64,000 bases of DNA, taken from positions 1 through 64,000 of the forward strand of contig NZ_KB907929.1 of assembly GCF_000382285.1 (NCBI RefSeq). The letters run 5' to 3'. Made by a program: the position numbers and the translations under genes. Source of the stretch: Solimonas variicoloris DSM 15731. Lineage in GTDB: Bacteria; Pseudomonadota; Gammaproteobacteria; Nevskiales; Nevskiaceae. Positions 9,355 through 18,029 of the stretch are shown here, piece after piece. The notes under the pieces are model-generated. The model was not told the origin of the DNA. It searched no databases and saw only the letters and a program-made list of their open reading frames with translations. Every line of letters starts with the position of its first letter. Positions within the stretch are counted from its first letter, which is position 1.

Positions 9355-11970
9355 ATGACCAACACCGCCTTCCGCAAGAACCTCCCGGGCACGCAGCTCG
9401 ACTACTACGACGCGCGTGCCGCCGTCGATGCCATCAAGCCCGGCGCCTGGGCGACGCTGCCGTACACGGCGCGCGTGCACGCCGAGAACCTCGTGCGCAA
9501 GGCCGAGCCCGGCAAGCTCAATGCGTATCTCGGCCAGCTCATCGAGCGCAAGCGCGATCTCGACTTTCCGTGGTTCCCGGTGCGCGTCGTGTGCCACGAC
9601 ATCCTCGGCCAGACCGCGCTCGTCGATCTCGCCGGCCTGCGTGATGCGATCGCCGACATGGGCGGCGATCCGGCCAAGGTGAATCCGGTCGTGCCGGTGC
9701 AGCTGATCGTCGACCACTCGCTGGCCGTCGAGCACGCCGGTTTCGAGAAGGATGCGTTCGCCAAGAACCGCGCGATCGAGGATCGCCGCAACGACGACCG
9801 CTTCCACTTCATCAACTGGACCAAGGAAGCGTTCAAGAACATCGACGTCATTCCGCCGGGCAACGGCATCATGCATCAGATCAATCTGGAGCGGATGAGC
9901 CCGGTGATCTACACGCAGGACGGCGTCGCCTTCCCGGATACCTGCGTCGGCACCGACTCGCACACGCCGCACGTCGATAGTCTGGGCGTCATCGCCATCG
10001 GCGTCGGCGGCCTCGAAGCCGAGAACGTCATGCTCGGCCGCGCGTCGTGGATGCGCCTGCCGGACATCGTCGGCGTCGAGCTCTCCGGCAAGCCGCAGCC
10101 GGGCATCACGGCGACCGACGTGGTGCTCGCACTGACCGAGTTCCTGCGCAAGGAAAAGGTCGTCGGTGCATATCTGGAATTCCGTGGCGAAGGCGCTGCG
10201 GCGCTGACGCTCGGCGATCGCGCGACGATCTCCAACATGGCGCCGGAGTATGGTGCGACGGCGGCGATGTTCTTCATCGACCAGAACACGCTCGACTACC
10301 TGACGCTGACCGGCCGCGACGCCGCGCAGGTCAAGCTGGTCGAGACCTACGCGAAGACCGCGGGCCTGTGGGCGGATGATCTGAAGACCGCGCAGTACGA
10401 GCGCGTGCTGAAGTTCGACCTGTCGACCGTCGTGCGCAACATGGCCGGCCCGTCGAACCCGCACAAGCGCCTGCCGGTCAGCGCGCTGCACGAGCGCGGC
10501 ATCGCCGTCGATCTCGACAAGGCGCTGCAGCAGGAAAGCCAGGGCCTGATGCCGGATGGCGCGGTGATCATCGCCGCGATCACCAGCTGCACCAACACCT
10601 CGAACCCCGCCAACGTCATCGCCGCCGGCCTGCTCGCGCGCAACGCCGTGCAGAAGGGTCTCGTGCGCAAGCCTTGGGTCAAGACCTCGCTCGCGCCCGG
10701 ATCGAAGGCCGTCGAGCTGTACCTGAAGGAAGCCGGCCTGCTCGACGATCTCGAAGCACTCGGCTTCGGCATCGTCGCCTTCGCCTGCACGACCTGCAAC
10801 GGCATGTCCGGCGCGCTCGATCCGAAGATCCAGCAGGAGATCATCGACCGCGATCTGTACGCGACCGCCGTGCTGTCGGGCAACCGCAACTTCGACGGCC
10901 GCATCCATCCGTACGCCAAGCAGGCCTTCCTCGCGTCGCCGCCGCTGGTCGTCGCCTACGCGATCGCCGGCACCGTGCGCTTCGACATCGAGAAGGACGT
11001 GCTCGGCAAGGACAAGGACGGCAAGGAAATCCGTCTCAAGGACATCTGGCCGAGCGACGAGGAGATCAAGGCCGTCATCGCCAGCAGCGTCAAGCCGGAG
11101 ATGTTCCGCAAGGTCTACGACCCGATGTTCACGTTCAAGGTCGTCGACGACAAGAGCACCAAGCCGCTCTACAACTGGCGCCCGCAGAGCACCTACATCC
11201 GCCGCCCGCCGTACTGGGAAGGCGCGCTGGCCGGCGAACGCACGCTGAAGGGTCTGCGTCCGCTCGCCGTGCTGCCGGACAACATCACCACCGACCATCT
11301 CTCGCCGTCGAACGCGATTCTCGGCAACAGCGCCGCCGGCGAATACCTGGCGAAGATGGGCCTGCCGGAGGAGGACTACAACTCCTACGCGACGCACCGC
11401 GGCGATCACCTCACCGCGCAGCGCGCAACCTTCGCCAATCCGCAGTTGATGAACGAGATGGTGCGCAACGCGGACGGCACGGTGAAGAAGGGTTCGCTGG
11501 CGCGCGTCGAGCCGGAAGGCAAGGTCATGCGCATGTGGGAAGCGATCGAGACCTACATGGAGCGCAAGCAGCCGCTGATCATCGTCGCCGGCGCCGACTA
11601 CGGCCAGGGCTCGTCGCGTGACTGGGCGGCCAAGGGCGTGCGTCTGGCCGGCGTCGAGGCGATCGTCGCCGAAGGCTTCGAGCGCATCCACCGCACCAAC
11701 CTGATCGGCATGGGCTGCCTGCCGCTCGAGTTCAAGCCGGGCACGACGCGCCTGACGCTGGGCATCGACGGCACGGAGACCTTCGACGTCGTCGGCAAGC
11801 TCGCGCCGCGCACGACGCTGACGCTGGTGATCCATCGCAAGAACGGCGAGAAGGTCGAAGTGCCGGTGACCTGCCGTCTCGATTCCGACGAGGAAGTCTC
11901 GATCTACCAGGCGGGCGGCGTGCTGCAGCGCTTCGCGCAGGACTTCCTGGAGTCCAGCAAGGCGGCCTGA
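9355..11970 (+). CDS. acnD: Fe/S-dependent 2-methylcitrate dehydratase AcnD
   Basis: AcnD is an aconitase-family [4Fe-4S] enzyme that dehydrates 2-methylcitrate to the trans-2-methylaconitate isomer and therefore needs PrpF to convert the product. At 871 residues it has the cluster cysteines in SCTNTSNP and ACTTCNG, GTDSHTPHVDSLGV, and the C-terminal swivel motif GADYGQGSSRDWAAKG. The chosen start, MTNTAFRKNLPGTQLDYYD, aligns with the family N-terminus; an in-frame ATG three codons upstream (9346) is less likely. No strong ribosome site is seen. The operon continues to an SRPBCC gene and prpF. Confidence 0.95.
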   Translation: MTNTAFRKNLPGTQLDYYDARAAVDAIKPGAWATLPYTARVHAENLVRKAEPGKLNAYLGQLIERKRDLDFPWFPVRVVCHDILGQTALVDLAGLRDAIADMGGDPAKVNPVVPVQLIVDHSLAVEHAGFEKDAFAKNRAIEDRRNDDRFHFINWTKEAFKNIDVIPPGNGIMHQINLERMSPVIYTQDGVAFPDTCVGTDSHTPHVDSLGVIAIGVGGLEAENVMLGRASWMRLPDIVGVELSGKPQPGITATDVVLALTEFLRKEKVVGAYLEFRGEGAAALTLGDRATISNMAPEYGATAAMFFIDQNTLDYLTLTGRDAAQVKLVETYAKTAGLWADDLKTAQYERVLKFDLSTVVRNMAGPSNPHKRLPVSALHERGIAVDLDKALQQESQGLMPDGAVIIAAITSCTNTSNPANVIAAGLLARNAVQKGLVRKPWVKTSLAPGSKAVELYLKEAGLLDDLEALGFGIVAFACTTCNGMSGALDPKIQQEIIDRDLYATAVLSGNRNFDGRIHPYAKQAFLASPPLVVAYAIAGTVRFDIEKDVLGKDKDGKEIRLKDIWPSDEEIKAVIASSVKPEMFRKVYDPMFTFKVVDDKSTKPLYNWRPQSTYIRRPPYWEGALAGERTLKGLRPLAVLPDNITTDHLSPSNAILGNSAAGEYLAKMGLPEEDYNSYATHRGDHLTAQRATFANPQLMNEMVRNADGTVKKGSLARVEPEGKVMRMWEAIETYMERKQPLIIVAGADYGQGSSRDWAAKGVRLAGVEAIVAEGFERIHRTNLIGMGCLPLEFKPGTTRLTLGIDGTETFDVVGKLAPRTTLTLVIHRKNGEKVEVPVTCRLDSDEEVSIYQAGGVLQRFAQDFLESSKAA

Positions 11971-11978
11971 GCGCGGTC

Positions 11979-12070
11979 AGAATCTCATCCGGTTGTCGAT
12001 TTCGCCGGCGCCCGTTCGACGTATCGGCAGGAGGACAGCACAGGGGTGCTGTCCCCGGATGAGATTTTCT
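11979..12070. repeat. 92-nt inverted-repeat structure between acnD and the SRPBCC gene
   Basis: AATCTCATCCGG (11981-11992) is repeated inverted as CCGGATGAGATT (12055-12066), 12 of 12 bases, with a bulged extension at the base. Inside it is a perfect 9-bp hairpin GGACAGCAC-AGGG-GTGCTGTCC (12033-12054). The nested arrangement could be an RNA leader ending just before the ribosome site of the next gene, or a tiny mobile repeat. Confidence 0.65.
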
Positions 12071-12085
12071 GAAGGAGAAACTGCC

Positions 12086-12535
12086 ATGACCGGTACCGTC
12101 CGCTTCCACCGTGTCCTTCGCGCGCCGGCCGAGCGCATCTACCGTGCGTTCATCGACCCGGCGGCGATGTGCAAATGGCTGCCGCCGTACGGTTTCACCG
12201 CCACCGTGCACAGCATGGATGCGCGCGTCGGCGGCAGTTACCGCATGTCATTCACCAACTTCGGCACCGGCCACACGCATTCGTTCGGCGGCAAGTATCT
12301 GGAGCTGAAGCCCGGCGAGCGCCTGCGCTACGTCGACGCGTTCGAAGACCCGAACCTGCCCGGCGAGATGCAGGTGAGCGTCGATCTGAAGGCCGTTTCC
12401 TGCGGCACCGAAGTCACGATCGTCCAGGAAGGCATCCCCGACGCGATCCCGACCGAGTTCTGCTATCTCGGCTGGCAGGAATCGCTGGCGATGCTCGCCA
12501 ACCTCGTCGAACCCGATATTCCCGACGGCGCCTGA
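12086..12535 (+). CDS. SRPBCC (AHSA1-like) family protein inside the prp operon
   Basis: This is a 149-residue single-domain START/Bet v1-like protein. The N-terminus FHRVLRAPAERIYRAFIDPA and the central WLPPYGFTATVHSMD, GGSYRMSF and FGGKYLELKPGERLRY are typical of AHSA1/YndB-type SRPBCC proteins, which bind hydrophobic ligands. The ATG at 12086 has GAAGGAG nine bases upstream. There is no signal peptide, so it is cytoplasmic. It lies between acnD and prpF, which are normally adjacent, so a link to propionate metabolism is inferred only from position. No ligand can be assigned. Confidence 0.85.
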   Translation: MTGTVRFHRVLRAPAERIYRAFIDPAAMCKWLPPYGFTATVHSMDARVGGSYRMSFTNFGTGHTHSFGGKYLELKPGERLRYVDAFEDPNLPGEMQVSVDLKAVSCGTEVTIVQEGIPDAIPTEFCYLGWQESLAMLANLVEPDIPDGA

Positions 12536-12566
12536 TGTCCTCGCGCGTCGGCCCACAGAGGCTCAC

Positions 12567-13769
12567 ATGACCCACGTACCGCAGATCAAAGTCCCCGCCA
12601 CCTACATGCGCGGCGGCACGTCGAAAGGCGTGTTTTTCAAGCTCGACGACCTGCCGGAGCGCTGCCGCGTGCCCGGCGAGGCGCGCGACAAGTTCCTGCT
12701 GCGCGTGATCGGCTCGCCGGATCCGTACGGCGCGCAGATCGACGGCATGGGCGGCGCCACGTCCAGCACCAGCAAGACCGTGATCCTGTCGAAGAGCTCC
12801 AAGCCCGACCACGACGTCGACTACCGATTCGGCCAGGTGTCGATCGACAAGCCCTTCGTCGACTGGTCCGGCAACTGCGGCAACCTCACCGCCGCGGTCG
12901 GCTCGTTCGCGATCAACAACGGCCTCGTCGATGCGGCGCGCATCCCGCAGAACGGTCACTGCGTCGTGCGCATCTGGCAGACGCAGATCAACAAGACCAT
13001 CATCGCCCACGTGCCGATCACGAACGGCCAGGTGCAGGAAACCGGCGACTTCGAACTCGACGGCGTGACCTTCCCGGCCGCCGAAGTGCAGATCGAATTC
13101 CTCGATCCCGCCGAGGAGGGCGACGAAGGCGGCTCGATGTTCCCGACCGGAAATCTCGTCGACGACCTCGAAGTGCCGGGCGTCGGCACGCTCAAGGCGA
13201 CGATGATCAACGCCGGCATCCCGACCGTCTTCATCAACGCCGCCGACATCGGCTACACCGGCACCGAGCTGCGCGAAGCGATCAACAGCGATGCCAAGGC
13301 GCTGGCCATGTTCGAGACCATCCGCGCCTACGGCGCGCTGCGCATGGGCCTGATCAAGGACGTCAGCGAAGCCGCCAAGCGCCAGCACACGCCGAAGGTC
13401 GCCTTCGTTGCGCCACCGAAGGATTACAAGGCGTCGAGCGGCAAGGAGATCAAGGCCAGCGACATCGATCTCAACGTGCGCGCGCTGTCGATGGGCAAGC
13501 TGCACCACGCGATGATGGGCACCGCAGCCGTGGCGATCGGCACCGCCGCGGCGATCCCCGGCACGCTGGTCAACCTCGCCGCCGGCGGCGGCGAACGCGA
13601 AGCGGTGCGCTTCGGCCACCCGTCCGGCTCCTTGCGCGTCGGCGCTGCCGCCGTGCAGGAGCCCTTGCCGAACGGGGGGGCTCAGTGGGTCGTCAAGAAA
13701 GCCATCATGTCGCGCTCCGCGCGCGTGCTGATGGAAGGCTGGGTGCGCGTGCCGGGCGATGCGTTCTAA
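12567..13769 (+). CDS. prpF: 2-methylaconitate isomerase PrpF
   Basis: PrpF is the AcnD partner that isomerises trans- to cis-2-methylaconitate so the cycle can proceed. The 400-residue protein carries the family N-terminus (YMRGGTSKGVFF), DGMGGATSSTSK and SGNCGNLTAAVG, matching the diaminopimelate-epimerase-like fold of PrpF/DUF453. It starts 31 bp after the SRPBCC gene with AGAGG upstream. A terminator 30 bp after the stop ends the prpB-prpF transcription unit. Confidence 0.95.
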   Translation: MTHVPQIKVPATYMRGGTSKGVFFKLDDLPERCRVPGEARDKFLLRVIGSPDPYGAQIDGMGGATSSTSKTVILSKSSKPDHDVDYRFGQVSIDKPFVDWSGNCGNLTAAVGSFAINNGLVDAARIPQNGHCVVRIWQTQINKTIIAHVPITNGQVQETGDFELDGVTFPAAEVQIEFLDPAEEGDEGGSMFPTGNLVDDLEVPGVGTLKATMINAGIPTVFINAADIGYTGTELREAINSDAKALAMFETIRAYGALRMGLIKDVSEAAKRQHTPKVAFVAPPKDYKASSGKEIKASDIDLNVRALSMGKLHHAMMGTAAVAIGTAAAIPGTLVNLAAGGGEREAVRFGHPSGSLRVGAAAVQEPLPNGGAQWVVKKAIMSRSARVLMEGWVRVPGDAF

Positions 13770-13799
13770 GCGCTTGCGCTCATGATGCGGTCGTAAAGC

Positions 13800-13829
13800 A
13801 AAGGCCCGGACGGCGACGTCCGGGCCTTT
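13800..13829 (+). terminator. Terminator after prpF
   Basis: A perfect 12-bp stem AAAGGCCCGGAC / GTCCGGGCCTTT with a GGCGAC loop. The T-run is short (TTT, then CT), but the A/T-flanked stem is a typical intrinsic terminator and would also work on the other strand, against the cassette gene. Confidence 0.8.
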
Positions 13830-13869
13830 CTGCATCTAGTGCTGTGGCGGCTTGGTGCCAATTGCGGTC

Positions 13870-13947
13870 GTTTAACGCCTAGCTTCACCTGCGGCCTTGA
13901 CGACGCGAAGCGGCGGCAAGGACGTCGGGTGGAAGCGTTGGTTGGGC
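13870..13947 (-). repeat. attC recombination site of an integron cassette (78 bp)
   Basis: Read on the - strand the site is: R'' GCCCAAC (13947-13941), spacer CAAC, L'' GCTTCCACC (13936-13928), a variable centre with complementary CCTTG/CAAGG, L' GGTGAAGC (13889-13882), spacer TAGGC, then GTTAAAC (13876-13870), which fits GTTRRRY. L'' has one extra base relative to L', the extrahelical-base asymmetry of attC sites. The length is within the known range. The GTTGGGC at the other cassette end (14365-14359) is the exact complement of R'', as expected for the R' of the circular cassette. Confidence 0.85.
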
Positions 13948-14364
13948 ATGAACCGCAGCCTCAGCGAAGGAGCGCAGAGGGTTGTCTTGTGGTGCCGCCG
14001 AGATGACGGCGGAGTAAAAATCTTGAGGCGAACGAAGATAGAGCGGCACTGACCAAGCCATGCCCGAGGCTCGTGAAATACGGACATAAGGCAGCCCCAA
14101 AAAAGAACGCGCCTTTGCTTCTGTTATGTCGGGCCAGCTCAGACGGCTGACTCGGTAGAGCACCAGACCCTGCTCACTGATTGACACGGTGCAAATAGCC
14201 ACGCACATGGCAAGCATGAGCACCACTTTTGCAGTTAAGGCGACCGCAACCCAATAGTGGGGCCACAGAGCTAAGAGCAGCACACCGAGAAGAATGAGTA
14301 GAAGCCACCAGCGACGCAGCCCGACCTCAAGGTAGAACACGCGGCTCATGCTGTTCATGCCCAA
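13876..14364 (-). mobile_element. Single integron gene cassette (489 bp)
   Basis: The cassette runs on the - strand from the point after G of GTTGGGC (14365-14359) to the G of GTTAAAC (13876). It holds one gene and its attC. Rejoining the ends would make an attC with perfectly matching 7-bp R'' and R' boxes. Base composition is visibly less GC-rich than its surroundings. No integrase gene or second attC is visible, so it looks like insertion at a secondary GTT site between prpF and prpD. Confidence 0.78.
13885..14358 (-). CDS. Cassette-borne membrane protein with PH-like tail
   Basis: This 157-residue protein has two closely spaced transmembrane helices at about residues 15-55 (WWLLLILLGVLLLALW and VALTAKVVLMLAMCVA). 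A soluble domain follows (VSISEQGLVLYRVSRLSWPD, then FLGLPYVRIS) resembling bacterial PH-like or YcxB-type domains. The ATG at 14358 directly follows the cassette core GTTGGGC, with no ribosome site, which is common for cassette genes. A TTG two codons upstream falls inside the core site. The last codons overlap the attC. The gene is lower in GC than its neighbours. Function is not known; the domain resemblance is weak. Confidence 0.78.
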   Translation of the reverse strand: MNSMSRVFYLEVGLRRWWLLLILLGVLLLALWPHYWVAVALTAKVVLMLAMCVAICTVSISEQGLVLYRVSRLSWPDITEAKARSFLGLPYVRISRASGMAWSVPLYLRSPQDFYSAVISAAPQDNPLRSFAEAAVHAQPTLPPDVLAAASRRQGRR

Positions 14365-14458
14365 CAGCTAATAGACGGATGCTGGGGTCAGCTTATTCAT
14401 TCCGCCGGCTACGGCTGTAAATCCCGATAAGCGATTGATTCCCATATCCCGTTCCCCT

Positions 14459-14510
14459 GCGATGCGGCATAAGCATGCCGAGCGATCCCCGCCTCATGAT
14501 GCCGTATCGC
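14459..14510. promoter_or_regulatory. Inverted repeat upstream of prpD
   Basis: GCGATGCGGCAT (14459-14470) and ATGCCGTATCGC (14499-14510) are inverted copies with one mismatch of 12, separated by 28 bp. They lie 90-140 bp before the prpD start, in the space left after the cassette. Because prpD is cut off from prpF by a terminator and the cassette, it probably has its own promoter here. The repeat may be an operator. Confidence 0.4.
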
Positions 14511-14600
14511 ACAACGGGATGTCCCACGATCCTGAGAACTGGCGCACGCTGCCCGAAGGTGCATCATGGCGGCGCCTATCCCATGCGAGGAGCCGCCGCC

Positions 14601-16058
14601 ATGTCTTCTCCCGATACGCCGTCCGCCGCCCGCCCCGAATGGGATGCGGTGCTCGTCGACATCGTCGATTACGTCGAGCGCCACGAGGTGCGGTCGGCGC
14701 TGGCCTATGAGACCGCGCGCCACTGCCTGATCGACACGCTCGGCTGCGGGCTGGAAGCGCTCGGGTATCCGGCCTGCACCAAGCTGCTCGGGCCGCTGGT
14801 GCCGGGCACGGTGGTGCCGAACGGCGCGAAGGTGCCGGGCACGCCGTTCCGGCTCGATCCGGTGCAGGCGGCGTTCAACCTCGGCACGATGATCCGCTGG
14901 CTGGACTTCAACGACACCTGGCTCGCGGCGGAGTGGGGGCATCCTTCCGACAATCTCGGCGGCATCCTCGCTGTGGCCGACTGGCTGAGCCGCGAGGCGG
15001 TCGCCGCCGGCAAGCCGCCGCTGGCGATGCGCGCGGTGCTCACGGCGATGATCAAGGCACACGAGATCCAGGGCTGCATCGCGCTGGAGAATTCGTTCAA
15101 TCGCGTCGGCCTCGACCACGTGGTGCTGGTCAAGGTGGCGACGACGGCGGTGGTCGGGCAGTTGCTCGGCCTGTCGCGCGAGGAAATGCTCAACGCGGTG
15201 TCGCTGGCCTGGGTCGACGGCCAGTCGCTGCGCACCTATCGCCACGCGCCGAACACGGGCTCGCGCAAGAGCTGGGCGGCGGGCGACGCGACCAGTCGCG
15301 GCGTGCGTCTGGCGCTGATGGCGCGCACCGGCGAGATGGGTTATCCCTCGGTGCTCACGGCCAGGACCTGGGGCTTCTACGACGTCAGCTTTGGCGGCCA
15401 GCCGTTCCGCTTCCAGCGCCCGTACGGCTCGTACGTGATGGAGAACGTGCTGTTCAAGATCAGCTTCCCCGCCGAGTTCCACGGCCAGACCGGCGCCGAG
15501 GCGGCGATGCAGGTGCATGCGCTGCTGAAGGCCTGCGGCAGGACGGCCGCGGACATTCGCCGCATCACCATCCGCACGCAGGAAGCCTGCCGACGCATCA
15601 TCGACAAGCACGGGCCGCTCGACAATCCGGCCGACCGCGACCACTGCATCCAGTACATGGTCGCGGTCGCGATCCTCTACGGCCGCCTGACGGCGGACGA
15701 TTACGAGGACGAGGTCGCCGCCGATCCGCGCATCGACGCGCTGCGCGAGAAGATCGTCTGCGTCGAAGACCCGCAGTTCACCAAGGACTATCACGACCCG
15801 GACAAGCGCAGCATCGCCAATGCGCTGCGCGTCGAGTTCACGGACGGCAGCGCGCTCGACGAGGTCGTCGTCGAATATCCGATCGGCCATCGCCGGCGCC
15901 GTGCCGAGGGCCTGCCGCTGCTCGAAGCCAAGTTCAAGACCAATCTCGCGCGCCGTTTCGCGCCGCGCCAGCAGCAGCGCATCCTCGACGCCTCACTCGA
16001 CCCGGCCACGCTGGAGCGCTTGCCGGTGCACGAGTACGTCGATCTGTACGCGCTCTGA
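14601..16058 (+). CDS. prpD: 2-methylcitrate dehydratase PrpD (MmgE/PrpD family)
   Basis: PrpD dehydrates 2-methylcitrate to cis-2-methylaconitate without an iron-sulphur cluster. At 485 residues it equals the E. coli enzyme (483). Family stretches include [55 protein letters not shown] and [25 protein letters not shown] precedes the ATG at 14601 by nine bases; an in-frame ATG at 14583 is less likely. Its presence alongside acnD/prpF gives two dehydratase routes. It is separated from prpF by a terminator and the integron cassette. Confidence 0.95.
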   Translation: MSSPDTPSAARPEWDAVLVDIVDYVERHEVRSALAYETARHCLIDTLGCGLEALGYPACTKLLGPLVPGTVVPNGAKVPGTPFRLDPVQAAFNLGTMIRWLDFNDTWLAAEWGHPSDNLGGILAVADWLSREAVAAGKPPLAMRAVLTAMIKAHEIQGCIALENSFNRVGLDHVVLVKVATTAVVGQLLGLSREEMLNAVSLAWVDGQSLRTYRHAPNTGSRKSWAAGDATSRGVRLALMARTGEMGYPSVLTARTWGFYDVSFGGQPFRFQRPYGSYVMENVLFKISFPAEFHGQTGAEAAMQVHALLKACGRTAADIRRITIRTQEACRRIIDKHGPLDNPADRDHCIQYMVAVAILYGRLTADDYEDEVAADPRIDALREKIVCVEDPQFTKDYHDPDKRSIANALRVEFTDGSALDEVVVEYPIGHRRRRAEGLPLLEAKFKTNLARRFAPRQQQRILDASLDPATLERLPVHEYVDLYAL

Positions 16059-16130
16059 GCGGCGTGGTCCGAGCGCACGCCGGACGTACACAGGTCGGCG
16101 CGTACGCGGAGCGGTCTGCGTGCGCGGCCT

Positions 16131-16901
16131 TCACAATCCGGCCGCGCGCGCGACGAACACCAGCCCGGCGCCGATCAGGCCGAGGCCGACGAACTGCGCG
16201 ATGCGTACGCCGCGCGGCGTCAGCCGCTCGGCGCTGATCGCGGCGCTCACCAGCAGCATGGCGCGCAGGTCCATGAGGCCGGTGACGAGCAGCACCGCCG
16301 TGAGATTGGCGCAGCAGGCCACGCAGCGCCGCCCGAGGCGCAGGCCGTGCCGCCACGCGGCGCCGGCACCGGGCGCGGCGTGCGCGCACGCATCGGCCTC
16401 GCGGCAGCAGGCCAGACGACGCTGCTTCCAGGTGCCGAGCTGCATCGCGCCGGCGATCAGGACCACGAGGGCGCTTGCCAGCGGTTCGGCGCGCGCCAGT
16501 GACGGCAGCCGCCATTCGGCCGCCGTCAGCGCGACGCTGAGCGCGAAGACCACTGCGCCGGCCGCCGTCCACACGCTGCAGTAGCCGAGGCCGGCGAGCG
16601 CGGTCAGACGCGCGGCGCGGGGCACGCACGCTGCGGCGAGCGCCTGCCGGTAGCGCCACAGCGGCGGCGTCGCCACCGGCAGCATCATCGCCGCCATCAT
16701 CACGATCCACATGACGATGAACGCGGCGGCAGCGCCCGGCCCGCTGCGCTCCGGCAGCCACATCGTCTTCATCGCGCCGCCGCCGCACATCGGCAGCGCC
16801 GCGAAGGGCGGCGCCGGCAGGCTCCACGCGACCGTCAGCGCGGCGCTGCCGGCGAACAGCAGGGCCGCGCCGCCGAAGAAGGCGCGTCGCGACGCGTCCA
16901 C
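16131..16901 (-). CDS. DUF2182 integral membrane protein
   Basis: This 256-residue membrane protein has about seven hydrophobic helices (AAFFIGG-like start, then FIVMWIVMMAAMMLPVATPP). It carries the DUF2182 signature: W-R-H-G followed by a cysteine cluster and a Met-containing helix (RRCVACCANLTAVLLVTGLM). A second cysteine pair sits in a loop (ACCREADAC). DUF2182 proteins are annotated as possible metal-binding membrane proteins, with function unproven. It is 7 bp downstream of the DUF899 gene and surely co-transcribed with it. Confidence 0.85.
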   Translation of the reverse strand: MDASRRAFFGGAALLFAGSAALTVAWSLPAPPFAALPMCGGGAMKTMWLPERSGPGAAAAFIVMWIVMMAAMMLPVATPPLWRYRQALAAACVPRAARLTALAGLGYCSVWTAAGAVVFALSVALTAAEWRLPSLARAEPLASALVVLIAGAMQLGTWKQRRLACCREADACAHAAPGAGAAWRHGLRLGRRCVACCANLTAVLLVTGLMDLRAMLLVSAAISAERLTPRGVRIAQFVGLGLIGAGLVFVARAAGL

Positions 16902-16908
16902 GCGCCGC

Positions 16909-17676
16909 TCAGCGCGCGCCGTACTCGTCGTGGCGACGCCACCAGACGCCGCTTTCGTTGCGGCCCTTCGGGGCGTGGTCGAGCCACTGGTACATGCCCC
17001 ACAGCCGATCGACGCCGCGCGAGTACGCCGAGTAGGTGTGGTAGACGACGCCGTCTTCGAGCACGAAGGTGCTGAGCCCCGGTCGGTCGCGTGTGTACGT
17101 GGGTGCGTCGGTGCCGCTCATCGCCGCCTGGATGGCGACCGGCTCGGGCACCGCGGTCGTCGCGTCCATGACGTGGCCGGCGCGGTGGTAGTTGTATTCG
17201 ATGCTGCCGTCGCGCTGCTGCTGCTCGGTGAAGGCGACGTTGAAGTCGAAGTTGAAGTCGCTGTCGCGCGAGGACGCCCACGGAAAGGTCCAGCCCATGC
17301 GTTTCTTGTAGGCCTGAAGTTTTTCGAGCGGCGCGCGCGAGACCGCGGTCAGCGCGACGTCGTGGTTCGCGAGGTGCACGGCGATGCCGTTGAAGCCGTC
17401 GGCGATCGCCGAGCACGACGGACAGCCGGCGGTGTAGTCCGGGCCGAACATGAAGTGATAGACCATCAGTTGCGAGCGGCCGCCGAACAGCTCGGCCAGT
17501 GTCGCCGGGCCCTGCTCGGTGTCGAAGCGGTAATCCTGATCGACGCGGACCCAGGGCAGCGCCTGGCGCTGCGCGGCGAGCGCGTCGCTGCGCCGCGTCA
17601 ACTCCTTCTCGGCGGCGAGCAAATCAAGACGCGCTTGCAGCCACTGCGCGCGGGTGGCGGTTTTGTGCTTTTCCAT
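16909..17676 (-). CDS. DUF899 thioredoxin-like protein
   Basis: This is a 255-residue cytoplasmic protein of the DUF899 family (thioredoxin fold). The signature elements are LPWVRVDQDYRFDTEQGP, LMVYHFMFGPDY followed by a CPSC pair, and FPWASSRDSDFNFDF. The C-terminus GVDRLWGMYQWLDHAPKGR is also typical. The ATG at 17676 has AGGAGT upstream. It is the first gene of a two-gene operon with the DUF2182 gene, and diverges from a regulator gene. A redox role is plausible from the CPSC pair but unproven. Confidence 0.9.
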   Translation of the reverse strand: MEKHKTATRAQWLQARLDLLAAEKELTRRSDALAAQRQALPWVRVDQDYRFDTEQGPATLAELFGGRSQLMVYHFMFGPDYTAGCPSCSAIADGFNGIAVHLANHDVALTAVSRAPLEKLQAYKKRMGWTFPWASSRDSDFNFDFNVAFTEQQQRDGSIEYNYHRAGHVMDATTAVPEPVAIQAAMSGTDAPTYTRDRPGLSTFVLEDGVVYHTYSAYSRGVDRLWGMYQWLDHAPKGRNESGVWWRRHDEYGAR

Positions 17677-18029
17677 GACGGGACTCCTGGGTGGGATTGC
17701 GAAGGTTCGTGCCGCACGACCGTTCAAGTTCGCCACGACGGGCGGCCGGGCCGGTGTATGTGCCGTGCATCCGGACCGCGGGCGAAGGATGGCCGGCGTC
17801 TGCGAGCGGATCGGGTGAGGCTTGCGTCCGCACCTGCGGCGCGCCGCAGCGTCGACATGGCGGTGCGCAGGAGTCTTTCGGTCGCGATGGCTTCCACTGG
17901 CTTTGTCTCCTGCGGATCGGTCGTTGCGTCGTCGCCGGCGACGGCGGTCGTCGGCCTTGCGCTAGATTAGGAATGGACCGGGCAACGCAGGGAGTGACAA
18001 GTGTGTCGCGATTGCGGTGAGCGCTTGCG
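17677..18029. other. 353-bp divergent promoter region
   Basis: This gap separates the DUF899 gene (leftward) from the two-HTH regulator (rightward) and must hold both promoters. No convincing -35/-10 pair or long palindrome was found. The most AT-rich patch, GCGCTAGATTAGGAATGG (about 17959-17976), lies 55-70 bp before the regulator start and is the likeliest promoter area. No small gene is supported. Confidence 0.4.

Noticed and set aside
14365-14440. Second attC upstream of the cassette gene
   Set aside because: Only the core GTTGGGC is present. No matching R''/L'' pair could be found, so a cassette array is not supported.
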